DNA of 64,000 nt, from assembly GCF_001542625.1 (NCBI RefSeq), contig NZ_CP016279.1, positions 1,860,001-1,924,000 on the forward strand. The letters are read 5' to 3'. The first letter of the stretch is position 1; every line of letters starts with the position of its first letter. Both the position numbers and the translations under genes were made by a program. The notes below the pieces were generated by a model. That model saw only the letters and a program-made list of their open reading frames with translations. It had not been told where the DNA came from and did not search any database. Below, piece by piece: positions 37,471 through 47,152 of the stretch. Origin of the DNA: Streptomyces griseochromogenes. GTDB lineage: Bacteria; Actinomycetota; Actinomycetes; Streptomycetales; Streptomycetaceae.

Positions 37471-39834
37471 GTGACCGGCGACATGGGCCCGATCGGACCG
37501 ACCCGGCGCACACTTCTGCTGGCCACCGCCCTGGCGGCCGCCCTCGCCCCGAGGGCCCGCGCGGCCCCCGCCGACCCCTACGACGCCCTCCGCCGCCGCT
37601 GGCTCGACCTCACGCTCGGCACCGGCTACGACGCGACTGCCGAGCCGTACGCCTCCCGTCTCGCCCGACTCGGCGAACTGGCACGGGGATTCCAGGCCAC
37701 CATGGCGCCGTCCCCGGACTCCCTCTGGCCCGGCCGGCCCTTCGACCCGCCGGCCGGCATCACCTTCAGCTACGGCCGTCTGTGGACCATGACCCAGGCC
37801 CACGTCCAGCCCGGCACCGGCGCCACCGGGGACGACGCCCTCCTCGCCGCCGTCCTGCGCGGCCTCGACCACCTCCGGGCCACCGTCTACAACCCCGCCA
37901 CCACCCGCTACGGCAACTGGTGGGAATGGCAGATCGGCAGCCCCCGGCTCCTCATGGACATCACGGCCGTCCTGTACGACCACCTCGGCGAGGCCCGCGT
38001 CGCCTCGGCCTGCGCGGCCGTCGACCACTTCATCCCGGACGCGATGCTCACCGACTACTCCGGCACCTCCACCGGCGCCAACCGCGTCGACCTGTGCCGC
38101 TCCGTCGCCCTGCGCGGCATCCTCGGCCGGGCCGGCGACCGCATCGCGCTCGCCCGGGACGCCCTCTCGCCGGTCTTCCCGTACGTCACCCGGGGCGACG
38201 GGCTCTACGCCGACGGCTCCTTCCTCCAGCACACCTGGGTCGCCTACTCGGGGACGTACGGGCAGGTCCTGCTGGACGGCCTCGGCCGGCTCTTCGCCCT
38301 GCTCGCCGGGTCGGACTGGGCGGTCTCCGACCCGGCCCGGCAGAACGTCCTCGACAGCGTCGAGCACGCCTACGTCCCGCTGATCCACGACGGACTGGTG
38401 ATGGACTGCGTCAACGGACGTGCCATCAGCCGGGGTTGCCTGCGCGACGACGACCTGCGGCTGATGCGCTCCGACCACTACCACGGCCAGGCCCTGATCG
38501 CGGCCGTCGCCCTGCTCGCGGGCGGCGCGAGCGCCGCGGAACGGGAGCGGTGGTACGGCCTGATCAAGGGCTGGGCCGAACGGGACACCGTGACCCCGGT
38601 CCTGACGGCGGGCCAGTTCGACGTGGCCGACCTCGCCAGGCTGCACACGGCCGCGTCCGCGCCCGTCCCCGCGACTCCGGAACCCCCCGGCCACCGCCTC
38701 TTCCCGGCCATGGACCGGGCCGTGCACCGCGGCCCCCGCTTCACCGCCGCCCTCTCCATGGCCAGTGACCGCATCGCGCACTACGAGTGCGGCAACGGCG
38801 AGAACCCGCGCGGCTGGCACACCGGCTCGGGAATGCTCTGCTGGTGGCCCGAGGGGCGCGGCGGCCGGTCCGGTCGGTCGGATCGGTCCGATCGGTCCGA
38901 CCAGTACACAGACTGGTTCTGGCCGACGGTCGACTGGTACCGGCTCCCGGGCACCACCGTGTCGACCAAGCGCCTCGCCGACCGGGCCGGCGGCGAGTGG
39001 GGTGCCCCCAAGCCCGACGTCCGCTGGGTCGGGGGCACGACCGACGGCACCTGCGCGGCCGTGGGCCAGCACCTCAAGGGACTCGGCTCGACGCTGCGGG
39101 CGCGCAAGTCCTGGTTCTTCCTCGCCGACGCGGTCGTCTGCCTCGGCGCCGGGATCAGCTGCGCCGACGGCGTCCCGGTCGAGACCGTCGTGGACAACCG
39201 CAACCTGGGGGAGAACGGCACCCAGGCCTTCGCCCAGGGGCCCGGCTGGGCCCACCTGGAGGGCCACGGAGGCTGGATCCTGCCCCGCGGCGGCGCCCTG
39301 CGCACCCTGCGCGAGGACCGCACCGGAGCCTGGTCCGACATCAACACCGCCGGCACCACCGAGCGGCGCACCCGCCGTTGGCAGACCCTCTGGCTCGACC
39401 ACGGCACCGACCCGGCCGGCGCCGCCTATGTCTACGTCCTGCTGCCCGGCGCCTCCCGTGCCGAGGTCGCCGCCCGTGCCGCCGACCGCCACTGGCTGTG
39501 CGTCCTCGCCAACGACGCCCGCCACCAGGCCGTGGCCGTGCCCTCGTGCGGCGTGAGCGCCGCCAACTTCTGGGAGGCCGGCGCGGTGGCCGGCCTGACC
39601 GCCTCCGCGCCCGCGAGCGTGCTGGTCCGGCGCCGGGCCCGCACCGCTACCCTGAGCCTGAGCGAGCCGCCCCGCACGGGCACGCCGCTGGAGATCGTCT
39701 GGGACCGTCCGGTGCGCTCGGTCCTCCGGACGGACGACACCATCGAGATCCTCTCCACGGGGGGCCGTCTGAGGCTCCGTGTCACTCCAGGGATGGCATG
39801 TGCCACCCACGAATGTGAGGTGGCTCTCAGGTGA
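37471..39834 (+). CDS. secreted polysaccharide lyase family 8 (hyaluronate/chondroitin/xanthan lyase type)
   Basis: A 787-residue Tat-exported lyase (TRRTLLLATALAAALAPRARA). It cleaves acidic polysaccharides by beta-elimination. The alpha-toroid has the aromatic patch NWWEWQIG (W150, W151), the catalytic Asn N204 in STGANRVD, H254 in SFLQHTWVAYSGTYG and Y263. The Asn-His spacing of 50 and His-Tyr spacing of 9 equal those of pneumococcal hyaluronate lyase. Beta-sandwich domains follow. A short SDR-type repeat (GRSGRSDRSDRSDQ, about residues 467-481) interrupts the body. GTG 37471 follows GGAAGG; ATG 37483 is possible. Substrate is not fixed by sequence. Confidence 0.9.
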   Translation: MTGDMGPIGPTRRTLLLATALAAALAPRARAAPADPYDALRRRWLDLTLGTGYDATAEPYASRLARLGELARGFQATMAPSPDSLWPGRPFDPPAGITFSYGRLWTMTQAHVQPGTGATGDDALLAAVLRGLDHLRATVYNPATTRYGNWWEWQIGSPRLLMDITAVLYDHLGEARVASACAAVDHFIPDAMLTDYSGTSTGANRVDLCRSVALRGILGRAGDRIALARDALSPVFPYVTRGDGLYADGSFLQHTWVAYSGTYGQVLLDGLGRLFALLAGSDWAVSDPARQNVLDSVEHAYVPLIHDGLVMDCVNGRAISRGCLRDDDLRLMRSDHYHGQALIAAVALLAGGASAAERERWYGLIKGWAERDTVTPVLTAGQFDVADLARLHTAASAPVPATPEPPGHRLFPAMDRAVHRGPRFTAALSMASDRIAHYECGNGENPRGWHTGSGMLCWWPEGRGGRSGRSDRSDRSDQYTDWFWPTVDWYRLPGTTVSTKRLADRAGGEWGAPKPDVRWVGGTTDGTCAAVGQHLKGLGSTLRARKSWFFLADAVVCLGAGISCADGVPVETVVDNRNLGENGTQAFAQGPGWAHLEGHGGWILPRGGALRTLREDRTGAWSDINTAGTTERRTRRWQTLWLDHGTDPAGAAYVYVLLPGASRAEVAARAADRHWLCVLANDARHQAVAVPSCGVSAANFWEAGAVAGLTASAPASVLVRRRARTATLSLSEPPRTGTPLEIVWDRPVRSVLRTDDTIEILSTGGRLRLRVTPGMACATHECEVALR

Positions 39835-39988
39835 CGCGTTTGTCGCCCCCCTACAACTCGTGCGGCCTCTGAGCAGTCGGAACGGCTGCATGCCGTTCTG
39901 GTTCTGTTCGGTGGTACCAGGAAAACGGGCTGGAGACTGTACGGAGTCGACGGCTGGCAATCCTTGGTGTCCTTCGTAAGGTCGCTAC

Positions 39989-41584
39989 ATGACCGTTTTG
40001 GAAGAGACGACGGGTGAGCCGGCCGGCGAGCCGACGGACGCGCGCGGACGGGTCGCCGAGCTGCACGAGATCCGTGCGCAGGCCGTGGCGGGCCCCAGCG
40101 AGAAGGCGACCGAGGCGCAGCACGCCAAGGGCAAGCTGACGGCGCGGGAGCGCATCGAGCTGCTCCTGGACCCGGGGTCCTTCCAGGAGGTCGAGCAACT
40201 GCGCCGGCACCGGGCGACCGGGTTCGGGCTGGAGGCGAAGAAGCCGTACAGCGACGGTGTCATCACCGGCTGGGGCACGGTCGAGGGCCGTACGGTCTTC
40301 GTCTACGCGCATGACTTCCGCATCTTCGGCGGCGCCCTCGGCGAGGCCCACGCCACGAAGATCCACAAGATCATGGATATGGCCATCGCGGCCGGTGCCC
40401 CGCTGGTCTCCCTGAACGACGGCGCGGGCGCCCGTATCCAGGAGGGCGTCAGCGCGCTCGCCGGTTACGGCGGCATCTTCCAGCGCAACACCAGGGCGAG
40501 CGGTGTCATCCCGCAGATCTCGGTCATGCTCGGCCCGTGCGCGGGCGGCGCGGCCTACAGCCCCGCCCTGACCGACTTCGTCTTCATGGTCCGCGAGACC
40601 TCGCAGATGTTCATCACCGGCCCGGACGTCGTCAAGGCGGTCACCGGCGAGGAGATCACCCAGAACGGCCTCGGCGGCGCGGACGTGCACGCGGAGACCA
40701 GCGGTGTCTGCCACTTCGCCTACGACGACGAGGAGACCTGCATCGCCGAGGTGCGCTACCTCCTCTCGCTGCTCCCGCAGAACAACCGCGAGAACCCCCC
40801 GCGGGTGGAGTGCGCCGACCCGGCGGACCGCCGCTCCGACGTCCTGCTCGACCTGGTCCCGGCGGACGGCAACCGGCCGTACGACATGGCCAAGGTCATC
40901 GAGGAGATCGTCGACGACGGGGAGTACCTGGAGGTCCACGAGCGCTGGGCGCGCAACATCATCTGCGCGCTGGCCCGCCTGGACGGCCAGGTGGTCGGCA
41001 TCATCGCCAACCAGCCCCAGGTCCTCGCCGGCGTCCTGGACATCGAGGCGAGTGAAAAAGCTGCACGCTTTGTCCAGATGTGTGATGCTTTCAACGTCCC
41101 GATCGTGACCTTCCTGGACGTGCCGGGGTTCCTGCCCGGTGTCGACCAGGAGCACGGCGGAATCATCCGGCACGGCGCGAAGCTGCTGTACGCCTACTGC
41201 AACGCGACCGTGCCGAGGATTTCGCTCATCCTGCGCAAGGCGTACGGAGGTGCCTACATCGTCATGGACTCCCAGTCGATCGGCGCCGACCTCACCTACG
41301 CCTGGCCCACCAACGAGATCGCCGTGATGGGCGCGGAGGGCGCGGCCAACGTCATCTTCCGCCGTCAGATCGCCGACGCCGAGGACCCCGAGGCGATGCG
41401 GCAGAAGATGGTCAAGGAGTACAAGGCCGAGCTGATGCACCCGTACTACGCGGCGGAGCGCGGCCTGGTGGACGACGTCATCGACCCCGCCGAGACCCGC
41501 GAGGTCCTGGTCAAGTCCCTGGCGATGCTGCAGTCCAAGCACGCCGACCTGCCCTCCCGCAAGCACGGCAACCCCCCGCAGTAA
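39989..41584 (+). CDS. pccB: acyl-CoA (propionyl/acetyl-CoA) carboxylase beta subunit
   Basis: The carboxyltransferase subunit that moves CO2 from biotin to propionyl-CoA or acetyl-CoA, giving methylmalonyl-CoA or malonyl-CoA for lipid and polyketide synthesis. The 531 residues hold the crotonase-fold halves, with oxyanion-hole glycines in SLNDGAGARIQEGVSALAGY and GPCAGGAAYSPAL in the N half, and SLILRKAYGGAYIVMDSQS in the C half. The small epsilon subunit follows 57 bases on, as in Streptomyces pccB-pccE. The biotinylated alpha subunit is elsewhere. Confidence 0.93.
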   Translation: MTVLEETTGEPAGEPTDARGRVAELHEIRAQAVAGPSEKATEAQHAKGKLTARERIELLLDPGSFQEVEQLRRHRATGFGLEAKKPYSDGVITGWGTVEGRTVFVYAHDFRIFGGALGEAHATKIHKIMDMAIAAGAPLVSLNDGAGARIQEGVSALAGYGGIFQRNTRASGVIPQISVMLGPCAGGAAYSPALTDFVFMVRETSQMFITGPDVVKAVTGEEITQNGLGGADVHAETSGVCHFAYDDEETCIAEVRYLLSLLPQNNRENPPRVECADPADRRSDVLLDLVPADGNRPYDMAKVIEEIVDDGEYLEVHERWARNIICALARLDGQVVGIIANQPQVLAGVLDIEASEKAARFVQMCDAFNVPIVTFLDVPGFLPGVDQEHGGIIRHGAKLLYAYCNATVPRISLILRKAYGGAYIVMDSQSIGADLTYAWPTNEIAVMGAEGAANVIFRRQIADAEDPEAMRQKMVKEYKAELMHPYYAAERGLVDDVIDPAETREVLVKSLAMLQSKHADLPSRKHGNPPQ

Positions 41585-41641
41585 CCGAGCGGACCCGCCG
41601 CGGCAACCCCGCGGACCCCTCTCCCACGGAGACTGACATCC

Positions 41642-41836
41642 ATGAACACGCCTGACATCCGCGTCGAGAAGGGCCACGCCGACCCGGAGGAAGTCGCCGC
41701 CATCACGGCCGTCCTCCTGGCCCGTGCGGCCGCCCAGTCCGAGCCCTCGGCCCAGACGCACCGCGGCCGCGCGAAGGCCGGCTGGCGCCGCCTGGAGCGC
41801 GAGCCGGGCTTCCGGGCGCCGCACAGCTGGCACTGA
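41642..41836 (+). CDS. pccE: acyl-CoA carboxylase epsilon subunit
   Basis: A 64-residue actinobacterial subunit that binds the carboxylase beta core and raises activity. The family pattern is plain: IRVEKGHADPEEVAAITAVL, then a flexible middle, then WRRLEREPGFRAPHSW at the end. It is cotranscribed with pccB and followed by a strong terminator. Confidence 0.92.
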   Translation: MNTPDIRVEKGHADPEEVAAITAVLLARAAAQSEPSAQTHRGRAKAGWRRLEREPGFRAPHSWH

Positions 41837-41853
41837 GTTTTCCGAGCGTGAAC

Positions 41854-41887
41854 ACGGCCCCGCCCTCCTTCGGGAGAGCGGGGCCGT
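41854..41887. terminator. terminator after pccE
   Basis: Stem of 15 bases (41854-41868 with 41873-41887, one mismatch) closed by a TTCG tetraloop. The flanks continue some pairing. It lies 18 bases after the pccE stop. Confidence 0.8.
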
Positions 41888-41897
41888 TCGGCTCCGA

Positions 41898-42177
41898 GAA
41901 CCCACGGGGGAGACAGGACTCCGCGGCCGACAGGTACACGAACTCGACGGCCGGATGGCCGGTCGACACCGCCAGATCCGTGTCCGCGGAGATCCGGATC
42001 AGCGAGAAATGACCGGCGGCGGAACTCGGCGTCCCGGTCGATGCCCTCCGGTGCGAACAGGGAGCGGTGCGGGAGACGTTCGAGAGCGCGGGAGGCCCGC
42101 TCCTCGAACACCGGCAGGGTCCGCACGATGCTGACGTAGTACTCGCAGCACTCGGCGAGGAGAGCCTCGAACGACAA
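41898..42177 (-). pseudogene. frameshifted remnant of an unknown gene
   Basis: One minus-strand frame from TTG 42177 reads LSFEALLAECCEYYVSIV and FAPEGIDRDAEFRRR. The protein-like text then moves to another frame (HFSLIRISADTDLAVSTG, then VEFVYLSAAESCLPRGF) near 42020-42030. A single-base indel would join them. No good start codon or ribosome site is present and the second frame runs on into the pccE terminator. Family not recognised. Confidence 0.45.
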
Positions 42178-42230
42178 AGGCCCCCGCTCATCCCGGAGGA
42201 AGAACGAGGGCCGTGCCGAAATCGTGCCGG

Positions 42231-42812
42231 TTACCGCAGCCGTGCCATCAGCGCGTGCTCCACCAGCGTGATCAGCGCACTCTTGGCGTCCGCGCGGTGG
42301 CGGGCGTCCGTCGTGATGATCGGGGTGTCGGGGCCGATCTGCAGCGCCTCGCGGACCTCGTCGGGGTTGTACGGCTGGTTGCCGTCGAAGCCGTTGAGGG
42401 CGATGACGAAGGGGAGGCCCGAGTTCTCGAAGTAGTCGACCGCGGGGAAGCAGTCGGCGAGACGGCGGGTGTCGACCAGCACGATGGCGCCGATCGCGCC
42501 GCGCACCAGGTCGTCCCACATGAACCAGAAGCGGTCCTGGCCGGGGGTGCCGAACAGGTACAGGATCAGGTCCTGGTCCAGGGTGATACGGCCGAAGTCC
42601 ATCGCCACCGTGGTGGTGGTCTTGTCTCCGGTGTGGGTGAGGTCGTCGATGCCGGCCGAAGCGGACGTCATCACGGCCTCTGTGCGCAGCGGGTTGATCT
42701 CCGAGACGGCGCCGACGAACGTGGTCTTGCCCACGCCGAAGCCGCCCGCCACCACGATCTTCGCGGAGGTGGTGGAGCGGGAAGGACCGCCGCTAGAGCT
42801 TGCGAAGTCCAC
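42231..42812 (-). CDS. cvnD: conservon small GTPase CvnD (first copy)
   Basis: A 193-residue Ras/Rab-like GTPase of the Streptomyces conservon system. P-loop GGFGVGKTTFVGAVSE, switch/G3 region YLFGTPGQDRFWFMWDD and the NGFDG segment in place of NKxD are visible. The start overlaps the DUF742 gene (cvnC) by 20 bases, so translation is coupled. Conservon proteins form a membrane complex with the CvnA sensor kinase-like protein, compared in the literature with eukaryotic G-protein-coupled receptors. Bases 42499-42764 are identical to the second copy. Confidence 0.93.
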   Translation of the reverse strand: MDFASSSGGPSRSTTSAKIVVAGGFGVGKTTFVGAVSEINPLRTEAVMTSASAGIDDLTHTGDKTTTTVAMDFGRITLDQDLILYLFGTPGQDRFWFMWDDLVRGAIGAIVLVDTRRLADCFPAVDYFENSGLPFVIALNGFDGNQPYNPDEVREALQIGPDTPIITTDARHRADAKSALITLVEHALMARLR

Positions 42813-43362
42813 TGAGCACCCTTTCGAGCAGTGTCACGTCTGGCTGGCCACCGGCGTTCTCGTCGCCGCCGGGCTGATGGATGGCGACCAGGCCCGCCTC
42901 CGCCAAGTCGGCGACGAGGATCCTGGCCACGCCGAGGGGGATGGTCAGCAGCGCCGAGACCTCGGCGACCGACTTGATCTCCCGGCACAGGTTGCAGATC
43001 CGCTGATGCTCGGGCAGCTGGCCCTGCATCTGGTGCGGAGCGGCGGTGGTGTGCACCAGTGCCTCGATGGCGAGCTGGTAGCGCGGGCGGGTCCGGCCGC
43101 CGGTCATGGCGTACGGACGCACCAGGGGGTTGTTGGCGGCCGTCGCCGGCGCCGGCTCGGGGCGGCGCTGCGGCTGAACCGGCTGGATACGCGGCGCCGA
43201 CGGCTGGTCGTACGGCGAAGGGCCGGGGCCCTGCGGCGTGTACGGCTGCCGGTGGCTCGGGGCGGAGGGGAAGTTGTACCGGTTCGCCGAACCGTCGCCC
43301 TGGCCCTGGGCAGGGCCGTACGACCAGTTACCCGAAGACGAACCGCCTGGGGGTGTTGCCAC
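42793..43362 (-). CDS. cvnC: conservon DUF742 protein CvnC (first copy)
   Basis: A 189-residue protein. The Pro/Gln/Tyr-rich N-terminal half (about 90 residues) is low complexity. The C-terminal DUF742 domain, a winged-helix-like unit, starts at NPLVRPYAMTGGRTRPRYQL and includes EHQRICNLCREIKSVAEVSA. GTG 43362 was chosen because GGAGGAG lies just upstream. It sits between cvnB and cvnD in the usual order. Confidence 0.9.
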   Translation of the reverse strand: MATPPGGSSSGNWSYGPAQGQGDGSANRYNFPSAPSHRQPYTPQGPGPSPYDQPSAPRIQPVQPQRRPEPAPATAANNPLVRPYAMTGGRTRPRYQLAIEALVHTTAAPHQMQGQLPEHQRICNLCREIKSVAEVSALLTIPLGVARILVADLAEAGLVAIHQPGGDENAGGQPDVTLLERVLSGLRKL

Positions 43363-43458
43363 TTTTTCTCCTCCTCCGACTGCGCCGGGCACCCATCCCT
43401 GTGGAGCCGCGTCCCGAAACCTTACGGCCACGGGACGCGAATACGCACCGTCTGACTA

Positions 43459-43881
43459 TTAGTTGAGAAGGCTTCCCTGGAGTTCTGCACGCAGATCCGG
43501 GGTGAGAACCGTGCCCGCGCGGTCCACCAAAAGCGCCATCTCGTACCCGATGAGGCCGATGTCCGCCTCGGGGTGGGCCAGGACCGCCAGTGACGAACCG
43601 TCGGATACGGACATGATGAAGAGGAATCCCCGCTCCATCTCCACAACCGTCTGGTTCACGGCGCCCCCTTCGAAGATCCGGGAGGCGCCTGCCGTCAGCG
43701 ACGTCAGACCGGAGGCGACGGCCGCGAGCTGGTCGGCGCGGTCGCGGGGGAAGCCTTCGGACATCGCCAGAAGGAGTCCGTCGGCGGAGACCACCACCGT
43801 GTGGGACACCCCCGGGGTGTTGTCCACGAAGTTGGTGATCAACCAGTTCAGGTTCTGTGCCGCCTGGCTCATCGGGCTCAC
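43459..43881 (-). CDS. cvnB: conservon roadblock/LC7 protein CvnB (first copy)
   Basis: A 140-residue roadblock/LC7 protein that may act as a GTPase partner of CvnD, like MglB with MglA. Core text: AAQNLNWLITNFVDNTPGVS and GLLLAMSEGFPRDRADQLAA. GTG 43881 has AGGAG seven bases upstream. An ATG three codons inside (43872) is too far from it. It starts one base after the cvnA stop. Confidence 0.92.
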   Translation of the reverse strand: MSPMSQAAQNLNWLITNFVDNTPGVSHTVVVSADGLLLAMSEGFPRDRADQLAAVASGLTSLTAGASRIFEGGAVNQTVVEMERGFLFIMSVSDGSSLAVLAHPEADIGLIGYEMALLVDRAGTVLTPDLRAELQGSLLN

Positions 43882-43882
43882 A

Positions 43883-46800
43883 CTAACGCTCCTGGTTGTA
43901 GGTGCTGTCAGGACCGAAGCCCTGGCCGTTCGTTTCACTGCCTGCGTTGCGTCCGCGCTGGACGCCTCGACGCAGGTTGCTCAGCCTGCCCCGGACGTCC
44001 TCCGGGGCGCGGGAGACCTGTGGGCCTCCCTGAGGGGTGTTCTCGGCGGCGCCCTCGACCAGGTTGGCCTTGGGCACCCGCCGCGGCAGGCCGGAGGAGG
44101 TCACTCCGCCCGCCTTGGGTTTCCGCAGCTGGGAGGCCTGCTGCCAGCGCTCGTCGTTCGCCGAACGCCAGGCGCTGTCGTCACCCGCCGCCGGAGTGTT
44201 CCGGGGCGTGGGAGCCGGCGTTTCCCGCTGCACGCGCGCCGTGCCGTTCGTGGCACTCGAGCCGTTGGATCCGCTCGCGATGGATCCGCGGCGGGGCAAC
44301 CCGGCGTCGGTCAGCCCGTGGGCGGCGGGAGAGGCCGGTCCCGGACGGTCGAAGCCTACGCGGTTCCGCTCACTCGCGTCACCGGCCTGCGAAGATTCCG
44401 GTTCCGGAGCGTACTGGGCCGGACGGCCGTTCTGGTAGCCGTCCTGCTGCGGCTGCTGCGGCCAGTCGTCCTGGTAGGACTGCCCCTCGTAGGAGCCGAA
44501 GGCGTCGGACGCGGAGGCGTGCGCCGGGGCGTGCTCCTCCTGGGCGGGCTCCGCATACCCGGGTTCGGGGTAGCCGCCGCCGTTCGGGGCGAAGCCGTCG
44601 TTCTGCGGCAGGCCGCCGTTCGGCGCGTAGTACTGGTTCTCGTACTGCTCGTCGTACGCGGGGCGCTGCTGCTCCTCGTACGTCTGCTCCTGGTACGCCT
44701 GCTGCGGCTGCTCCTGGTACGCCGGCCGCTCGGTGTAGCCCGTGCCGTTGCCGTCGTAGCCCTGCGGTGCGTCGAACTGGTCCTCGAACGCGGGCTGACC
44801 GGAGTGCTCCTGCTGCGGCTGGCCGTGTGTCTGGGCCTCCAGGGCCGCGCGGCGCTCCTCGCGCATCAGCGAGCGGCCGACGGGGTCGAGATCGCGGATG
44901 TCGTCCGGGACCTCGGTGTAGCGGCTGTCGTCGAAGCCCAGCTCGGCGGCGGTGCGCATGGGCGCCACCTGGCCGAAGCTCTCACCCTGGAACTGCTGGT
45001 CCGGGATGATCTGGGAGACGGTGAACTCTTCGCGGTCCAACGGCGTCTCCGCGCCACCACCGTGCGTGATCGCGTCCGGCAGCATGACCAGGGAGGTCGT
45101 GCCCGCCTGCTCGCCCGAGGGGCGCAGCTGGACGCGGATGCCGTGCCGGTCGGACAGCCGGCCGACCACGAACAGACCCATGCGCTGGGAGATCGCGGCG
45201 TCCACGGTCGGCGGGTTGGCCAGCTTGTGGTTGATGTCCGCGAAGTCCTCGGCGGTCAGGCCGATGCCCTTGTCGTGGATCTCGATCATGATCCGACCGT
45301 CGGGGAGACGGGTGGCGGTGACGCGAACCTTGGTCTGCGGGGAGGAGAACGTCGTCGCGTTCTCCAGCAGCTCGGCGAGCAGGTGCACGAGGTCGGTGAC
45401 CGCGCGGCCGTGGATCTCGGCCTCCGGGACGCCGGACAGCTCGATGCGCTCGTACTGCTCCACCTCGGAGGAGGCGGCGCGCAGGACGTCGACCAGCGGG
45501 ACCGGCTGGTCCCAGCGGCGGCCGGGCTCCTCGCCGGCGAGGACCAGGAGGTTCTCGCCGTTGCGGCGCATACGGGTGGCGAGGTGGTCCAGCTTGAAGA
45601 GGTTCTCCAGCTGGTCCGGGTCGGCCTCGTTGTTCTCCAGGTCGGTGATCAGGGTCAGCTGGCCCTCGATCAGCGACTGGTTGCGGCGCGAGAGGTTGGT
45701 GAAGATCGCGTTGATGTTGCCCCGCAGCAGGGCCTGCTCGGAGGCGAGCCGGACCGCCTCGCGGTGGACCTGGTCGAAGGCGCGGGCGACCTCGCCGATC
45801 TCGTCCTTGGTGGTGATCGGGATCGGGGCGACCCGGGTGTCGACCCGGCCGGGGTCGGTGCGGGAGAGCTGGTCGACCAGCATCGGCAGGCGCTGCTCGG
45901 CGATGCCGAAGGCGGCGTTGCGCAGCTGGCGCATCGAGCGGCTCATCTGGCGGGCCACGGCACCGGCGAGGATGAACGCGAGGAGCAGGGCGACCACGAC
46001 CACGGCACCGGTGATGATGGCGGAGGTCTTGGCGTTGTCGGCGATGCTGGAGGCCTCGTTCACGGCCTTGTCGGCAAGATCCGACTCGATCTGGCGGTAG
46101 GCGTCGTACCTGAGGGTGTTGACCGCCCACCAGTTGTCGACGGTGATGCCCTTGGTGGCGAGCCCCTCACGGGTGAGGAGCGTGGTGTCCTTCAGCGTGG
46201 CCAGCGCCGAGATCATCGTGGTCGGGTTGGACGGCGGAGGGACGTAGTTCGGGTTCTTCTGCTTGGCCGCGGTGGCCATGGCGGCACCGTCGGTCTTCAT
46301 CTTCTGCTCGGCGTCGGCGAGCTTCTGCGCGTCCGCGTCGGTGCCGCCGCCGAGGTACTCCTCCTTGGCGATGCGCTCCAGGTAGGCGTACGAGGACAAG
46401 GAGACCCGCTGGGTCGCCAGGTTCGGGGCGTCCGGACCGGGCTTGACCAGCAGGTGCGTGCCGATGGACCGCTCCAGCGAGAGCGCCGCCTTGGTGAGCG
46501 AGATGGCGTAGACGGTACGGCCGTAGGAGGTGATGTTGCCGGTGCCCAGACCGAGCTCGTTGGCGAACTCCATCAGCGGGTGGCTGATGTCGACGTAGCC
46601 CTCTTCGGACTGCACGCCGGTGAGCTTGGACGTGTACGCGACCTGGCGCAGCGTCGCCAGCTTGGGCTCGGCCGCGCGGAAGAGCCTCAGCCGGCGCTCC
46701 AGGCCGGACTTGTGCGGCATGTTCTGCGCCGCCTGATTGAAGGCGTCGGCGGCCTCGTCCGTCTTCTTGCGGGCCTGGGTGACGACGCTCTTGTTCTTGC

Positions 46801-47152
46801 TCAGCAGGATCGGCGCCGCGGTGACGTCACGCTCGGTCTCCAGAGCGTCGGCGTAGCCGAGGGCGGCGCGCACCAGGCGGGCGGTGTTCTCGGCGTCCCG
46901 GGCCTGCTGCCAGGTGTCGATCGAGCTCTTCACCTGGAAGCCGCCCATGACGAGGCCGACCGCCACGGGTATGAGCAGAATCGCGTTCAGCCGGGTCGGC
47001 ACGCGCCAGTTGCGCATGGAGAAACGGCCGCCGCTCTTCGCGGGAGTGGCCGCCGGCTCCGAACCGGGCACAGGGGTGGGCGCCGCAGCGCGCGGCGGCG
47101 GGGTGAAGTTGCCCCGCGCCGACGGCTCGGGACCGTTCTTGCTTCGCCTCAC
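43883..47152 (-). CDS. cvnA: conservon sensor histidine kinase-like protein CvnA (first copy)
   Basis: A 1089-residue membrane sensor. A Pro-rich N tail precedes TM1 (about 56-75, LNAILLIPVAVGLVMGG). An extracytoplasmic nitrate/nitrite-sensing (NIT)-like helical domain spans about 80-370. TM2 (about 375-397) leads to a HAMP domain and a coiled region (FTNLSRRNQSLIEGQL). The HATPase domain has LAELLENATTFSSPQT, EIHDKGIGLTAEDF and MGLFVVGRLSDRHGI. A phospho-accepting His is not obvious, as in other CvnA proteins. A Gln/Tyr/Pro-rich tail of about 350 residues follows. It heads the operon cvnA-B-C-D. The signal is unknown. Confidence 0.92.
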   Translation of the reverse strand: MRRSKNGPEPSARGNFTPPPRAAAPTPVPGSEPAATPAKSGGRFSMRNWRVPTRLNAILLIPVAVGLVMGGFQVKSSIDTWQQARDAENTARLVRAALGYADALETERDVTAAPILLSKNKSVVTQARKKTDEAADAFNQAAQNMPHKSGLERRLRLFRAAEPKLATLRQVAYTSKLTGVQSEEGYVDISHPLMEFANELGLGTGNITSYGRTVYAISLTKAALSLERSIGTHLLVKPGPDAPNLATQRVSLSSYAYLERIAKEEYLGGGTDADAQKLADAEQKMKTDGAAMATAAKQKNPNYVPPPSNPTTMISALATLKDTTLLTREGLATKGITVDNWWAVNTLRYDAYRQIESDLADKAVNEASSIADNAKTSAIITGAVVVVALLLAFILAGAVARQMSRSMRQLRNAAFGIAEQRLPMLVDQLSRTDPGRVDTRVAPIPITTKDEIGEVARAFDQVHREAVRLASEQALLRGNINAIFTNLSRRNQSLIEGQLTLITDLENNEADPDQLENLFKLDHLATRMRRNGENLLVLAGEEPGRRWDQPVPLVDVLRAASSEVEQYERIELSGVPEAEIHGRAVTDLVHLLAELLENATTFSSPQTKVRVTATRLPDGRIMIEIHDKGIGLTAEDFADINHKLANPPTVDAAISQRMGLFVVGRLSDRHGIRVQLRPSGEQAGTTSLVMLPDAITHGGGAETPLDREEFTVSQIIPDQQFQGESFGQVAPMRTAAELGFDDSRYTEVPDDIRDLDPVGRSLMREERRAALEAQTHGQPQQEHSGQPAFEDQFDAPQGYDGNGTGYTERPAYQEQPQQAYQEQTYEEQQRPAYDEQYENQYYAPNGGLPQNDGFAPNGGGYPEPGYAEPAQEEHAPAHASASDAFGSYEGQSYQDDWPQQPQQDGYQNGRPAQYAPEPESSQAGDASERNRVGFDRPGPASPAAHGLTDAGLPRRGSIASGSNGSSATNGTARVQRETPAPTPRNTPAAGDDSAWRSANDERWQQASQLRKPKAGGVTSSGLPRRVPKANLVEGAAENTPQGGPQVSRAPEDVRGRLSNLRRGVQRGRNAGSETNGQGFGPDSTYNQER

